A stretch of DNA of 64,000 nucleotides, taken from assembly GCF_014287895.1 (NCBI RefSeq), contig NZ_JACOPP010000015.1:1-64000 (forward strand), read 5' to 3'. The notes below the pieces were generated by a model. That model saw only the letters and a list, made by a program, of their open reading frames with translations. It had not been told where the DNA came from and did not search any database. This DNA comes from Lawsonibacter hominis. Its GTDB lineage: Bacteria > Bacillota > Clostridia > Oscillospirales > Oscillospiraceae. The position numbers and the translations under genes were made by a program. The first letter of the stretch is position 1. Each line of letters begins with the position of its first letter. Positions 16,044 through 24,406 of the stretch are shown one piece after another.

Positions 16044-16487
16044 ATGCAGATGAAGCTTTTTGTCCAGCGGCTGGACCCCCGTGCGCCGCTGCCCGCCTAC
16101 CAGACCCCCGGTTCCGCCGCCATGGACCTGGCCGCCCTGCTGGACGCGCCGGTGACCATCGCCCCCCGCGCCCTGGTGAACATCCCCACGGGGCTTGCCA
16201 TCGCGCTGCCCGACGCGGGCTGGGTGGCGCTGGTCTTCGCCCGCTCGGGCCTGGGCATCAAGCACGGGATCGCCCTGTCCAACGGAGTGGGGGTCATCGA
16301 CAGCGATTATCGGGGAGAGCTCCGGGTGGGGCTGACCAACCTGTCTGACACGCCCTATACGGTCCAGCCCGGCGACCGGGTGGCCCAGCTCATGGTGGTG
16401 CCCGTAGCCCGGGCCTGCGTGCTGGAGCTTGACGAGCTGCCCGCCACCCAGCGGGGCGCGGGCGGCTTCGGCTCCACGGGGAAGTGA
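16044..16487 (+). CDS. dut: dUTP diphosphatase
   Basis: A 147-residue trimeric dUTPase with all five motifs: PGSAAMDLAA, ARSGLGIKHGIALSNGVGVI with IDSDYRGELRV, GDRVAQLM and the C-terminal RGAGGFGSTGK. It hydrolyses dUTP to dUMP and pyrophosphate, keeping uracil out of DNA. It lies 13 bp behind the U32 gene and overlaps maf, two housecleaning nucleotide hydrolases side by side. Confidence 0.95.
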   Translation: MQMKLFVQRLDPRAPLPAYQTPGSAAMDLAALLDAPVTIAPRALVNIPTGLAIALPDAGWVALVFARSGLGIKHGIALSNGVGVIDSDYRGELRVGLTNLSDTPYTVQPGDRVAQLMVVPVARACVLELDELPATQRGAGGFGSTGK

Positions 16488-16492
16488 GGCGC

Positions 16493-17083
16493 ATGGGCAT
16501 CGTTTTGGCCTCCCGGTCCCCCCGCCGGCGCCAGCTGCTGGAGCAGATGGGCCTGCGGGACTTCCGCATCGTCTGCTCCGACGCGGATGAGACGGCGTCC
16601 CCCGGCCTGACGCCCCCGGCGCTGGTGGAAGCGCTTTCCGCCCGAAAGGCCGCAGCCGTGCAGCACGCGGCGGCGGCCGGGGACCTGATCATCGCCGCCG
16701 ACACGGTGGTGGCCCTGGACGGCCGGGTCCTGGGCAAGCCCGCCGACGGGCCGGACGCATTCGCCATGCTTTCCGCCCTCTCCGGCCGGCGCCACCAGGT
16801 CTACACCGGCCTGACCGTGGTATGCGGCGCGCAGCGTCTGACTGAGCACGAGGTCACGGCCGTGACCTTTCGGAGCCTGTCCAGCGCGGAGATCTGCGCC
16901 TACATTGCGACCGGCGAGCCCATGGACAAGGCGGGCGCCTATGGAATCCAGGGGCGGGGCGCCCTGTTCGTGGAGGGGATCGAGGGGGATTATTACAACG
17001 TGATGGGCCTGCCGGTGTGCCGTCTGGGGCGCATCCTGGCCCGGCTGGGCGTGGACTGCGCCCGGCTTTGGAGCGAGCTGTGA
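16493..17083 (+). CDS. maf: Maf-like nucleoside triphosphate pyrophosphatase
   Basis: A 196-residue Maf/HAM1-fold enzyme: LASRSPRRRQLLEQMG at the N-terminus, AADTVVALDG, LGKPADG and the GAYGIQGRGALFVEGIEGDY block. Family members hydrolyse modified or non-canonical nucleotides (dTTP/UTP or m7GTP types) and influence septation. I chose the ATG; a GTG nine bases earlier, overlapping the dut stop, is an alternative. It directly precedes mreC, as in many Firmicutes. Confidence 0.93.
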   Translation: MGIVLASRSPRRRQLLEQMGLRDFRIVCSDADETASPGLTPPALVEALSARKAAAVQHAAAAGDLIIAADTVVALDGRVLGKPADGPDAFAMLSALSGRRHQVYTGLTVVCGAQRLTEHEVTAVTFRSLSSAEICAYIATGEPMDKAGAYGIQGRGALFVEGIEGDYYNVMGLPVCRLGRILARLGVDCARLWSEL

Positions 17084-17105
17084 CCGTTGAGAGGGAGGGC
17101 GACAC

Positions 17106-17948
17106 GTGAAAGACTTTTTCCGGCACAATGGGGTCCTCATCCTCATTGCCGCCGTCCTGCTGGCGCTGGTGACGGCGGTGGTCTCCATGCTGCTGGGAGG
17201 GACGGCGGACCCGCTGTCCAATCTGGTGGGGATCGTCACCACCCCGGTGCGCAACGGCATCAGCGCCCTGGCCGGCTGGACGGAGGAACAATACGCCGAC
17301 GCCTTTGAGCGGGAACAGCTCAAAAGTGAAAACGCAGAGCTCAAGCTCCGCGTGGCCGAGCTGGAGGAACAGGCCCGGGCCGCGGAAGCCGCCCTCCAGG
17401 AAAACGAGCGGCTGCGCAGCCTGCTGGACCTGCGGCCCAGCCAGCGGGAGTTCGATCTGGAATCGGCCACCGTCACCGCCCGTTCCACCTCCAACTGGGA
17501 GTCCACGCTCACCATCAGCAAGGGCAGCTCCTCGGGCCTGGAAGCCGACGACTGTGTCGTGGACGAATATTGGAACCTGGTCGGCATCGTCCTTGAGGTG
17601 GGGGAGAACTGGGCCAGTGTGGCCACCGTGGCGGATTCCGGCCTGGAGCTGGGCGGACAGCTGGCCCGCACCGGCGGGGCGGCCATCCTGGAGGGCGACT
17701 TTGCCCTGATGGGGGAGGGCAAGCTCAAGCTGAGCTACCTGCCGGAGAATGCGGAGCTCATCGCCGGGGATCTGGTGACCACCTCCGGGCGGGGGGGCGT
17801 ATACCCCGCCGGGCTGGCGGTGGGCCATGTGGAGGAGGTCCATACCGAGGCCAGCGGCATGACGCGCTATGCCGTCATCGTACCGGAGACCGATCTGGAC
17901 GGGCTCAAGCAGGTCTTCGTGATCAAAGAATTTACCATCGTGGAGTGA
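17106..17948 (+). CDS. mreC: Rod shape-determining protein MreC
   Basis: A 280-residue protein: one N-terminal membrane anchor (residues 8-28), a coiled coil (about 60-105, EREQLKSENAELKLRVAELE) and the beta-domain core with DDCVVDEYWNLVGIV and VTTSGRGGVYPAGLAVG. It scaffolds the elongasome outside the membrane. It starts with GTG behind GAGAGGGAGG. mreD follows after a 311-bp gap filled by a repeat element, which is unusual within this normally compact operon. Confidence 0.95.
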   Translation: MKDFFRHNGVLILIAAVLLALVTAVVSMLLGGTADPLSNLVGIVTTPVRNGISALAGWTEEQYADAFEREQLKSENAELKLRVAELEEQARAAEAALQENERLRSLLDLRPSQREFDLESATVTARSTSNWESTLTISKGSSSGLEADDCVVDEYWNLVGIVLEVGENWASVATVADSGLELGGQLARTGGAAILEGDFALMGEGKLKLSYLPENAELIAGDLVTTSGRGGVYPAGLAVGHVEEVHTEASGMTRYAVIVPETDLDGLKQVFVIKEFTIVE

Positions 17949-17950
17949 CG

Positions 17951-18231
17951 TCGCAAGCGGTCGAAAAAGGTGCTTCGCACCTTTTTCGAGGAGGATCACA
18001 CGCAAGGCGGACCTCGATTTCTTGCGGAAAAGTCGGCCCGCCTTGCGTGTGAAGTGTCATTTCCGAGGCGCATGTCCCCGGAAATGACGGATTTTGATTT
18101 TATTCCGCCGCCTGCCTGCGCCCGCAGGCGCGTTTCGGAGCGCAACCGCCCCATCGGGGCGGGTCTTAGCGCGGAGATGGCGACGGAACTCTGCGAGGCT
18201 TTCCTGCGGGAGGGTTTTTCGACAAGCTAAT
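17951..18231 (+). repeat. Structured intergenic repeat, copy A (between mreC and mreD)
   Basis: Successive hairpins: TCGAAAAAGGTGC with its complement (17961-17989); a perfect 15-bp stem 17996-18010/18038-18052 with a 27-base loop containing CTCGAT and GAAAAGTCG; and GTCATTTCCG/CGGAAATGAC (18056-18065/18079-18088). The ends are loosely inverted (GCAAGCGGTCGAAAAA at the left, complement of TTAGCTTGTCGAAAAA at the right). Copy B at 63027-63250 keeps the order, loop and flanks but changes the stem bases. Weak coding potential only. Confidence 0.75.
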
Positions 18232-18259
18232 CGGGAAGGCAGCGGGAAGGAGGGCGTTT

Positions 18260-18772
18260 ATGACCCGCAGCGATTTTATGATAAAATGGGGCGTGTATGC
18301 CCTGGCCATCCTGCCTATTTGGTTTCTGGAGGTCTACGTGCTCAACCGCCTGCCGGTGCTGGGGGTGACGCCCATGCTGATGCCCCTGGCCGCCGTGGCC
18401 GCTGCCGTGCTGGAGGGCGCCACCGGAGGCGCCGGCTACGGGCTGTTCGTGGGGATCCTGTGCGACGCGGCCTATCACGGCACCAACGGCGCCATGACCC
18501 TGGGGCTCTGCCTACTGGGCATGGCGGCGGGCGCCCTGGCCCAGTACGCCCTGCGGCAGAATCTGGTAGGCTGCCTGCTGTGCTCCTTGGGGGCGCTGCT
18601 GTGCATCGACGCCGTCCGGGTAGCGGTCCATCTGCTGCGGGGAAGCGCCTCGCTGGGCGCGCTGCTGCGGGTGGCCGTACCGGAAGCGCTTTGGTCCATG
18701 GTGTTCGTTTTCCCGGTCTACGCCCTGTACCTGTGGGTATTCCACCGGGTCCCCAAACGCACCGTGCTGTAG
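18260..18772 (+). CDS. mreD: Rod shape-determining protein MreD
   Basis: A 170-residue integral membrane protein with five to six helices (WGVYALAILPIWFLEVYVLN first), typical of MreD in length, composition and place between mreC and the class B PBP gene. It is part of the elongasome that directs lateral wall synthesis. GGAAGGAGG precedes the ATG. Because the repeat element separates it from mreC, mreD and mrdA depend on readthrough of that structure or on an unseen internal promoter. Confidence 0.9.
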   Translation: MTRSDFMIKWGVYALAILPIWFLEVYVLNRLPVLGVTPMLMPLAAVAAAVLEGATGGAGYGLFVGILCDAAYHGTNGAMTLGLCLLGMAAGALAQYALRQNLVGCLLCSLGALLCIDAVRVAVHLLRGSASLGALLRVAVPEALWSMVFVFPVYALYLWVFHRVPKRTVL

Positions 18773-18805
18773 CGGGGGGACTTTGCTGCCTGGAGGTGAG
18801 CGCAC

Positions 18806-20956
18806 TTGGAAGGAAAACAATTTCAAAGACGGGCGCTGTTCACCGCGGCGCTTCTGGCGTTGCTGGTGGCGGCCTTCGCGGCGGTGCTGTGGAACCTGCA
18901 GGTGACCAATCTGGACTACTACCGGGGCCTGTCCACCCGCAAGATCGCCAACCGGGAGACGGTGGAGGCCGCCCGGGGGGAGATGCGGGACCGCTACGGC
19001 CGGGTCCTGGTGACCAACCGTGCCGTCTACCAGGTGACGCTGGATCTCTCCCGGATGGGCGAGGAGGCGCAGCGCAACGCCAACCTGCTCGCCCTGCTGG
19101 AGATCTGCCGGGAACAGAAGGTGGAGTGGAGCGATACGCTCCCCATCTCCGAAAGCGGCCCCTTTTCCTACACCAGCGACACCGCGCTGTCCTATCGCGC
19201 CGCCGACAGCAGCGCAGCGGAGACGGTGGTGCGCACCAGCTTGGGCAAGCTGGTGGACGCCCTGCCGCTGCAAAGCCGCGGCTTTCTTCCCGCAGGGGAG
19301 ACCGACCCCTCGGCGGCGGCGCTGATGCAGGCCCTGCGGGGCTACTTTGAAGTGGACGAGAGCCTCTCCGACGGGGAAGCCCGCGCCCTCATCGGCGTGC
19401 TCTACGAAATCAACCTCCGGCAAAAAAACATTGATTACAGCGATTACATTTTTGCCCAGGACGTGGATATCGACTTCATCTCCACCGTTAAAGAGCACGG
19501 CCTGACCGGCGTGCAGATCGAGGCCGCCACCGTCCGGGAATATGCCACCTCCCACGCCGCCCACCTGCTGGGCCGGGTGGGCCCCATCTACGCCGACACC
19601 TGGGCCTACTATAAAGAACTGGGCTACAACATGAACGACACGGTAGGGATCGACGGGGCGGAGAGCGCCTTCGAGCCCTACCTGCGCGGGGAGGCCGGCG
19701 TGCGGGAGCAGGAGCTCTCCACCAGCGGCAAGGTGGTCAGCGAAAGCTGGTACACTGATCCGCTGACCGGGGAGACCCATGAGCCGGAGCCGGGCGACAA
19801 CGTGCTGCTCACCCTGGATGTGAAGCTCCAGGCCAAGGCGGAGCAGGTCCTGGCGGATACCATCAGCAGCCTGGAATCCGCAGATACCGGCGGCGGCGCC
19901 GTCGTCATTCAGGACGTGTCCGACGGCGGCGTGCTCACCATGGCCTCCTACCCCACCTACGACCTGGCTACCGTATATTCCGACCAGGCCCTTTACGCCC
20001 AGGTCAGCAGCGACCCGCTGGAGCCTTTTTACAACCGGGCCTCCATGGGCCTGTACTCCCCCGGCTCCACCTTCAAGCCTCTGGTGGGCATTGCCGCTTT
20101 GGAGGAAGGGGTGACCACCCCCTCCGAAACGATCCGGGACACCGGCCGCTTTACCCTGCCGGAGGAGGAGAAATACCCCTACGGCGACTTTCACCCTCAA
20201 TGCTGGATCTACCGCCAGTATGGCGGCACCCACGGACAGGAGAACCTGGCCGACGCTCTGCGGGACTCCTGCAACATCTATTTCTACACCATCGGCCACC
20301 GGCTGGGCATCGAACGCATCGACCTGTACGCCAAGATGTTCGGGCTGGGGGAGAAGACGGGCTTTGAGCTGTCCGAAAGCAAGGGCCGGGTGGCCGGCCC
20401 CGCGACCAGCGAGGCTCTGAATATGACCTGGTACGGCGGCAACCTGCTCAACGTTGCCATCGGCCAGGACAACACCGCCTGCACCCCGCTCCAGCTGACC
20501 AACTATATCGCCACCCTGGTCAACGGCGGCAACCACTACGCCACCCATCTGCTGCGCGCCGTCAAGTCCAGCGATTACAGCCAGACCGTGCTGGAGTATG
20601 AGCCCCAGCTGCTGGACACCCTGGAGCTGGACGCGGACAACGTGGAAGCGGTGAAGCTGGGGATGTGGAAGGTGGCAAACGACGCCAAGAGCAGCGTGAG
20701 CCGCTATTTTGCGGGCCTTCCGGTGGAGGTGGGCGCCAAGACCGGCTCCGCCCAGGTGGCCTCCAATGTAGAGGCAGACGCCGTGTTTGTCTGCTTCGCC
20801 CCCTATGACGACCCTCAGATCGCCATGACCATCGTGGTGGAGGGCGGCGCGTCCGGCAGCAATCTGGCCCAGGCCGCCGCCGAGATCTTGGATTACTACT
20901 TCAGCGCCGAGGACACTCTGGAGTCCGTGGACCCGGAGAACACGCTCCTGCGCTGA
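18806..20956 (+). CDS. mrdA: Penicillin-binding protein 2 (class B, elongation type)
   Basis: A 716-residue peptidoglycan DD-transpeptidase. One N-terminal membrane anchor (residues 10-30), a dimerisation/pedestal domain with RGEMRDRYGRVLVTN, then the transpeptidase domain with SPGSTFKPL (SxxK), DSCNIYFY (SxN) and GAKTGSAQV (KTG). Linked to mreC-mreD it is the elongation PBP. The likely start is TTG, supported by TGGAGGTGAG six bases before it. Confidence 0.95.
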   Translation: MEGKQFQRRALFTAALLALLVAAFAAVLWNLQVTNLDYYRGLSTRKIANRETVEAARGEMRDRYGRVLVTNRAVYQVTLDLSRMGEEAQRNANLLALLEICREQKVEWSDTLPISESGPFSYTSDTALSYRAADSSAAETVVRTSLGKLVDALPLQSRGFLPAGETDPSAAALMQALRGYFEVDESLSDGEARALIGVLYEINLRQKNIDYSDYIFAQDVDIDFISTVKEHGLTGVQIEAATVREYATSHAAHLLGRVGPIYADTWAYYKELGYNMNDTVGIDGAESAFEPYLRGEAGVREQELSTSGKVVSESWYTDPLTGETHEPEPGDNVLLTLDVKLQAKAEQVLADTISSLESADTGGGAVVIQDVSDGGVLTMASYPTYDLATVYSDQALYAQVSSDPLEPFYNRASMGLYSPGSTFKPLVGIAALEEGVTTPSETIRDTGRFTLPEEEKYPYGDFHPQCWIYRQYGGTHGQENLADALRDSCNIYFYTIGHRLGIERIDLYAKMFGLGEKTGFELSESKGRVAGPATSEALNMTWYGGNLLNVAIGQDNTACTPLQLTNYIATLVNGGNHYATHLLRAVKSSDYSQTVLEYEPQLLDTLELDADNVEAVKLGMWKVANDAKSSVSRYFAGLPVEVGAKTGSAQVASNVEADAVFVCFAPYDDPQIAMTIVVEGGASGSNLAQAAAEILDYYFSAEDTLESVDPENTLLR

Positions 20957-20970
20957 CAAGGAATGATTGG

Positions 20971-22827
20971 ATGACGGATACCCTTCTCTTCGATCCCCGG
21001 GACGAGCGGTATAAATCTCCCTACGGGGCGGTCAGCGCCGGAACCGTGGTGCATTTCGCGCTCCGGCCGGAGCGCGCTCAGGCTTTTTCCCGGGCGGTGC
21101 TCACCGCCCGGTTTGAAAGCCGGGCCAATGAGCTGGTGCGCATCTTTCTGCCCTGGAGCGGCCGGGACGGCGAACGGGACGTGTTCGCGGGCTCCCTGCC
21201 CACGGGGGATTATGTGGGTCTGATCTTCTACTCCTTCCGCCTGGAGGGGCTGGACGGCCGGACCCGGACGCTGGGGGAATACCAGCTGACGGTGTATGAC
21301 GGCTGCGAGCAGGTGCCCGCCTGGTTTGGAGAGGGGACCTGTTATCAGATCTTTCCCGACCGCTTCCGCCGCAGCCGCATCCCCGACCCCGGCGGCATGG
21401 TGGGCGGCCGGAGCGTCCATGCCGCCTGGCAGGAGGAGCCGGAATACCGCCCCGACGCCCGGGGCGAGGTGCGCAACCGGGACTTCTTCGGCGGAGACCT
21501 GAAGGGCGTGCTGGAGCAGCTGCCCTACCTCCAGTCCCTGGGCGTGGAGACCCTGTATTTCAACCCCATTTTCGAGGCGGCGGAAAACCACCGCTACGGC
21601 ACCGCCGATTATGAGCACGTAGACCCCATGCTGGGCTGTGACGCGGATTTTTCCGCTCTGTGCCGGGCTGCCCACGCCAGGGGGATGCGGGTCATTCTGG
21701 ACGGTGTGTTCAACCACACCGGCTTTGTCAGCCGCTATTTCAACGGCGACGGCTTCTACCCCCAGCCGGGGGCGGCCCAGTCCCGGCAGAGTCCCTATTA
21801 CCCCTGGTTCCACTTCCAGCACTGGCCCGACCGGTTCGACTCCTGGTGGGGCATCTATACCCTGCCCGCCGTCAACGAAGGGGAGGACTCCTACCGGGAC
21901 TATATCATCCGGGGGGAACACAGCATTGTGCGCCGCTGGCTGCAGGCCGGGGCGGACGGCTGGCGGCTGGACGTGGCCGACGAGCTGCCCGACGACTTCA
22001 TCCGCGAGCTCCATCAGGCCGTCCGGGCGGCCGACCCCAACGCCGTGGTCATTGGGGAGGTGTGGGAGGACGGCTCCACCAAGATCGCCTATGGGGTCCG
22101 CCGCAGACATATCTTGGGCGGACACTGCGACGGGCTGATGAACTACCCCTTCCGCAACGGCCTGATCTCCTTCCTGCTGGGCGCGGACGCGGCCTGCTTC
22201 CGGGATGCCATGGAGACCCTGCGGGAGAACTATCCCCCCTTCGCCTTTGCCTCCGCGATGAACTTTCTGGGCACCCACGACACCCCCCGCATCCTCACCC
22301 TGCTGGGCGTGGGCTCCGACTGCCGGGAGAACACCAAGGCCTGGCGGGCCGACTTCCGCATGGACGCCGGCCAGCGCGCCCTGGCCCTGGCCCGGCTGCG
22401 TCTGGGGGCCCTGGTGCTGTTCGCGTTTCCCGGCGCCCCCACGATCTATTACGGGGACGAGGCCGGGATGGAGGGCTTCGAAGACCCCTTCAACCGCCGC
22501 ACCTTCCCCTGGGGCGCGGAGGACAAGGCCCTGACCGCCTGGTACGCCGCGCTGGGGCAGGCCCGAAAGTCCCTTCTCCCCCTGCGCCGGGGGGACCTGC
22601 GCTGGCTGCGGGCCGAGGGGCGGGTGCTGGCCTTCTCCCGGACCTGGGAAGGGGAGACGGTGATCGCTGCCGTCAACGCCGGGGACGCTCCGGAGCAGCT
22701 GCCCCTGGACGGCGCCTTCCGGGACCGGATGAGCGGGGAGCGCTTTACGGATACGGTTCCCCTGCCCCCCCTGACCGGCCGCCTGCTGACGGGGGAGCGT
22801 TGCAAATCCGCCTCCGGCGTGGTATAA
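20971..22827 (+). CDS. GH13 alpha-glycosidase (neopullulanase/cyclomaltodextrinase type)
   Basis: A 618-residue cytoplasmic glycoside hydrolase. Residues 1-110 form a CBM34-like N-terminal domain; the catalytic barrel follows with CYQIFPDRFRRS, DGVFNHTGF, DGWRLDVADELP (nucleophile Asp), VIGEVWEDGS (acid/base Glu) and FLGTHDTPR. It hydrolyses alpha-1,4/1,6 linkages of maltodextrins taken into the cell; no signal peptide is present. It lies 14 bp behind mrdA, so it may be read through from the mre operon, with no obvious functional link. Confidence 0.92.
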   Translation: MTDTLLFDPRDERYKSPYGAVSAGTVVHFALRPERAQAFSRAVLTARFESRANELVRIFLPWSGRDGERDVFAGSLPTGDYVGLIFYSFRLEGLDGRTRTLGEYQLTVYDGCEQVPAWFGEGTCYQIFPDRFRRSRIPDPGGMVGGRSVHAAWQEEPEYRPDARGEVRNRDFFGGDLKGVLEQLPYLQSLGVETLYFNPIFEAAENHRYGTADYEHVDPMLGCDADFSALCRAAHARGMRVILDGVFNHTGFVSRYFNGDGFYPQPGAAQSRQSPYYPWFHFQHWPDRFDSWWGIYTLPAVNEGEDSYRDYIIRGEHSIVRRWLQAGADGWRLDVADELPDDFIRELHQAVRAADPNAVVIGEVWEDGSTKIAYGVRRRHILGGHCDGLMNYPFRNGLISFLLGADAACFRDAMETLRENYPPFAFASAMNFLGTHDTPRILTLLGVGSDCRENTKAWRADFRMDAGQRALALARLRLGALVLFAFPGAPTIYYGDEAGMEGFEDPFNRRTFPWGAEDKALTAWYAALGQARKSLLPLRRGDLRWLRAEGRVLAFSRTWEGETVIAAVNAGDAPEQLPLDGAFRDRMSGERFTDTVPLPPLTGRLLTGERCKSASGVV

Positions 22828-22828
22828 T
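22800..22828 (+). promoter_or_regulatory. Promoter inside the end of the glycosidase gene
   Basis: TTGCAA (22800-22805), a 17-bp spacer and a perfect TATAAT (22823-22828), followed by AAAAGGAGCACGAT and an ATG at 22858. Confidence 0.65.
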
Positions 22829-22857
22829 GTCCTCATCTTACACAAAAGGAGCACGAT

Positions 22858-22893
22858 ATGCGCTGTCCGAACTGAGGTTCTTCTGAATCCGAC
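22858..22893 (+). pseudogene. Possible nrdR 5' remnant or five-codon leader peptide
   Basis: A strong ribosome site and ATG begin MRCPN, then TGA, then in frame GSSESD. With Cys in place of the TGA this would be the start of the zinc ribbon of the NrdR repressor (typically M-K/R-C-P-x-C-G then S/E/D-rich). Similarity ends within about 12 codons. It may be a truncated nrdR leaving its promoter and start, or a Cys-containing leader for the MFS gene, which lies in the same frame 93 bp on. Confidence 0.35.
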
Positions 22894-22950
22894 GCTCCGC
22901 CCCGCCCATGGAGCGGACGCGAAGCTTGTTTCAATTCAGGAGGAACGATT

Positions 22951-24099
22951 ATGATTCGGAATCAGCGCAATATTGCGCTCCTTTTTGCTGTTCTTTTTTT
23001 GCAGGGCATGGTCTTTTACAGTCCTGTGGCCACCCTTTACCGGCAGGAGAGCGGTCTGGATCTGGTACAGATCGGAGGGATCGAAAGCTTCTCCCTGGCG
23101 TTGATGCTCCTTCTGGAACTGCCCTGGGGGTGGCTGGCCGACCGGCTGGGGCACCGGCGCACCATCGTACTGTGCGCGTTCGTCTTCGCCGCATCCAAGG
23201 TAGTCTTCTGGCGCGCGGAGACCTTCGCGGCCTTTCTGGCGGAGCGGGCGCTGCTGGCAGTCAGCCTGTCCGGCCTGTCCGGATGCGACAGCGCCTTCCT
23301 GTTCGCCTGCTGCCGGGACGACGGGCACCGCAGGGCCTACGCCCTGAGCCAGGCAGTGCAGACGCTGGGGGTGCTGGCGGCCTCTCTGTCCTGGCCCCTT
23401 TGGGGCGGAACTTACCGCCTGGCCGCCCTGCTCACGGTCGGCTCCTACACGGCCGCCGCCCTGCTCACCCTGGGCCTGGCCGAGCCGGAGGGGGAGCGGG
23501 CCGCCCAGACCCGGACGGCGGAGCCCCTGTCCTTTGCCCAGGCGGCCCGGCGCACCCTGGCCCTCGCCCCGGTGCTGCTGGCCTTCTGCCTGGCGGAAGA
23601 GACCGGCCAGAGCGTCACCGTCTTTCTCAGCCCGCTCCTCTATACACGCGCGGGCATCCCCCAGCAGTGGTTCGGCGCCCTCCACGCCGCCATGACGGCG
23701 GCGGGCCTGCTGGGGGGCCTCTCCCATCGGATGTCCCGCCGTCTGGGGCAGCGGAGGGCGGCGGCGGCCCTCCTGACCGCGGGAACGGCGGCCTGCCTGC
23801 TGCCGGTCCTGTCTCCCGCCCCCGCCGCCGCCGTGCTGGGGGTCACGGCCCTGCGGGCCGTACAGTCCCTGCTGACGCCCCTGTCCCTGTCGATCCAGAA
23901 CGAGCGCGCCCACCCGACGGGGCGGGCCGCCCAGCTCTCCTGCAACGCCATGCTCATGGACGTGGGGAGCATGTGTCTCTACCCCGCCTTCGGGGCGCTG
24001 GCCGGCCAGGGCGTGGAACGGGCGCTGCTGCTGGGCGCAGCCTGCTGCGCCGCCGCTCTGGTGCTGTTCCGGGCAGGCGCAGGCCAGTCCGCATCCTGA
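22951..24099 (+). CDS. MFS transporter
   Basis: A 382-residue major facilitator with about 12 helices. The first half ends the typical A-loop with WGWLADRLGHRRTIVLCAFV (GxxxDRxGRR motif). ATTCAGGAGGAACGATT precedes the ATG. It looks like a single-polypeptide drug or metabolite exporter of the YfkF/YitG sort; the substrate is unknown. A good promoter at 22800-22828 and a short aborted frame lie immediately upstream. Confidence 0.85.
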   Translation: MIRNQRNIALLFAVLFLQGMVFYSPVATLYRQESGLDLVQIGGIESFSLALMLLLELPWGWLADRLGHRRTIVLCAFVFAASKVVFWRAETFAAFLAERALLAVSLSGLSGCDSAFLFACCRDDGHRRAYALSQAVQTLGVLAASLSWPLWGGTYRLAALLTVGSYTAAALLTLGLAEPEGERAAQTRTAEPLSFAQAARRTLALAPVLLAFCLAEETGQSVTVFLSPLLYTRAGIPQQWFGALHAAMTAAGLLGGLSHRMSRRLGQRRAAAALLTAGTAACLLPVLSPAPAAAVLGVTALRAVQSLLTPLSLSIQNERAHPTGRAAQLSCNAMLMDVGSMCLYPAFGALAGQGVERALLLGAACCAAALVLFRAGAGQSAS

Positions 24100-24139
24100 A
24101 GCCCGCGGCCGCGCTCCCGGTCTCCCCGGCACGGCGGGA

Positions 24140-24406
24140 CTAACCGCCGGGCAGGAGCCGAACCGACCGCGCATCCCCCTGCCCCGAAACCGCGTAAAAG
24201 GCGTACTCCTCCGGCTTCAGCCCGCAGGCGGCCAGCGCGCCGCGCACCCGCTCCAGTGCCTCAGGCGGGAGGCGCAGGGCGATGCCGCAGCCCTGGGACA
24301 CCTCCCGCAGCACGGGCATGACCTGGACCGCGGCGACCTCCGCTCCCGCACGCTGGGCCAGCAGGGCGGCATAGGTGGAGGAAAATGCGGCCATAACGTA
24401 ATCCAT
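24140..24406 (-). CDS. DUF3343 family putative Se/S carrier-like protein
   Basis: An 88-residue protein starting MDYVMAAFSSTYAALLAQRA, with VSQGCGIALRLPPEALERV containing the conserved GCG motif. This matches DUF3343 proteins, which are almost always encoded with YedF and are presumed to carry sulfur or selenium. Its ATG overlaps the last base of yedF, indicating translational coupling. The biochemical role is unproven. Confidence 0.8.
   Translation of the reverse strand: MDYVMAAFSSTYAALLAQRAGAEVAAVQVMPVLREVSQGCGIALRLPPEALERVRGALAACGLKPEEYAFYAVSGQGDARSVRLLPGG

Noticed and set aside
18512..20959. 815-codon open frame opposite mreD and mrdA
   Set aside because: Antisense shadow; the plus strand carries all three PBP catalytic motifs.
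22858..22951. Selenocysteine-containing N-terminal extension of the MFS protein through the TGA
   Set aside because: The frame is open, but the MFS start has its own strong ribosome site, no SECIS-like hairpin was recognised after the TGA, and the extension is not membrane-protein-like.
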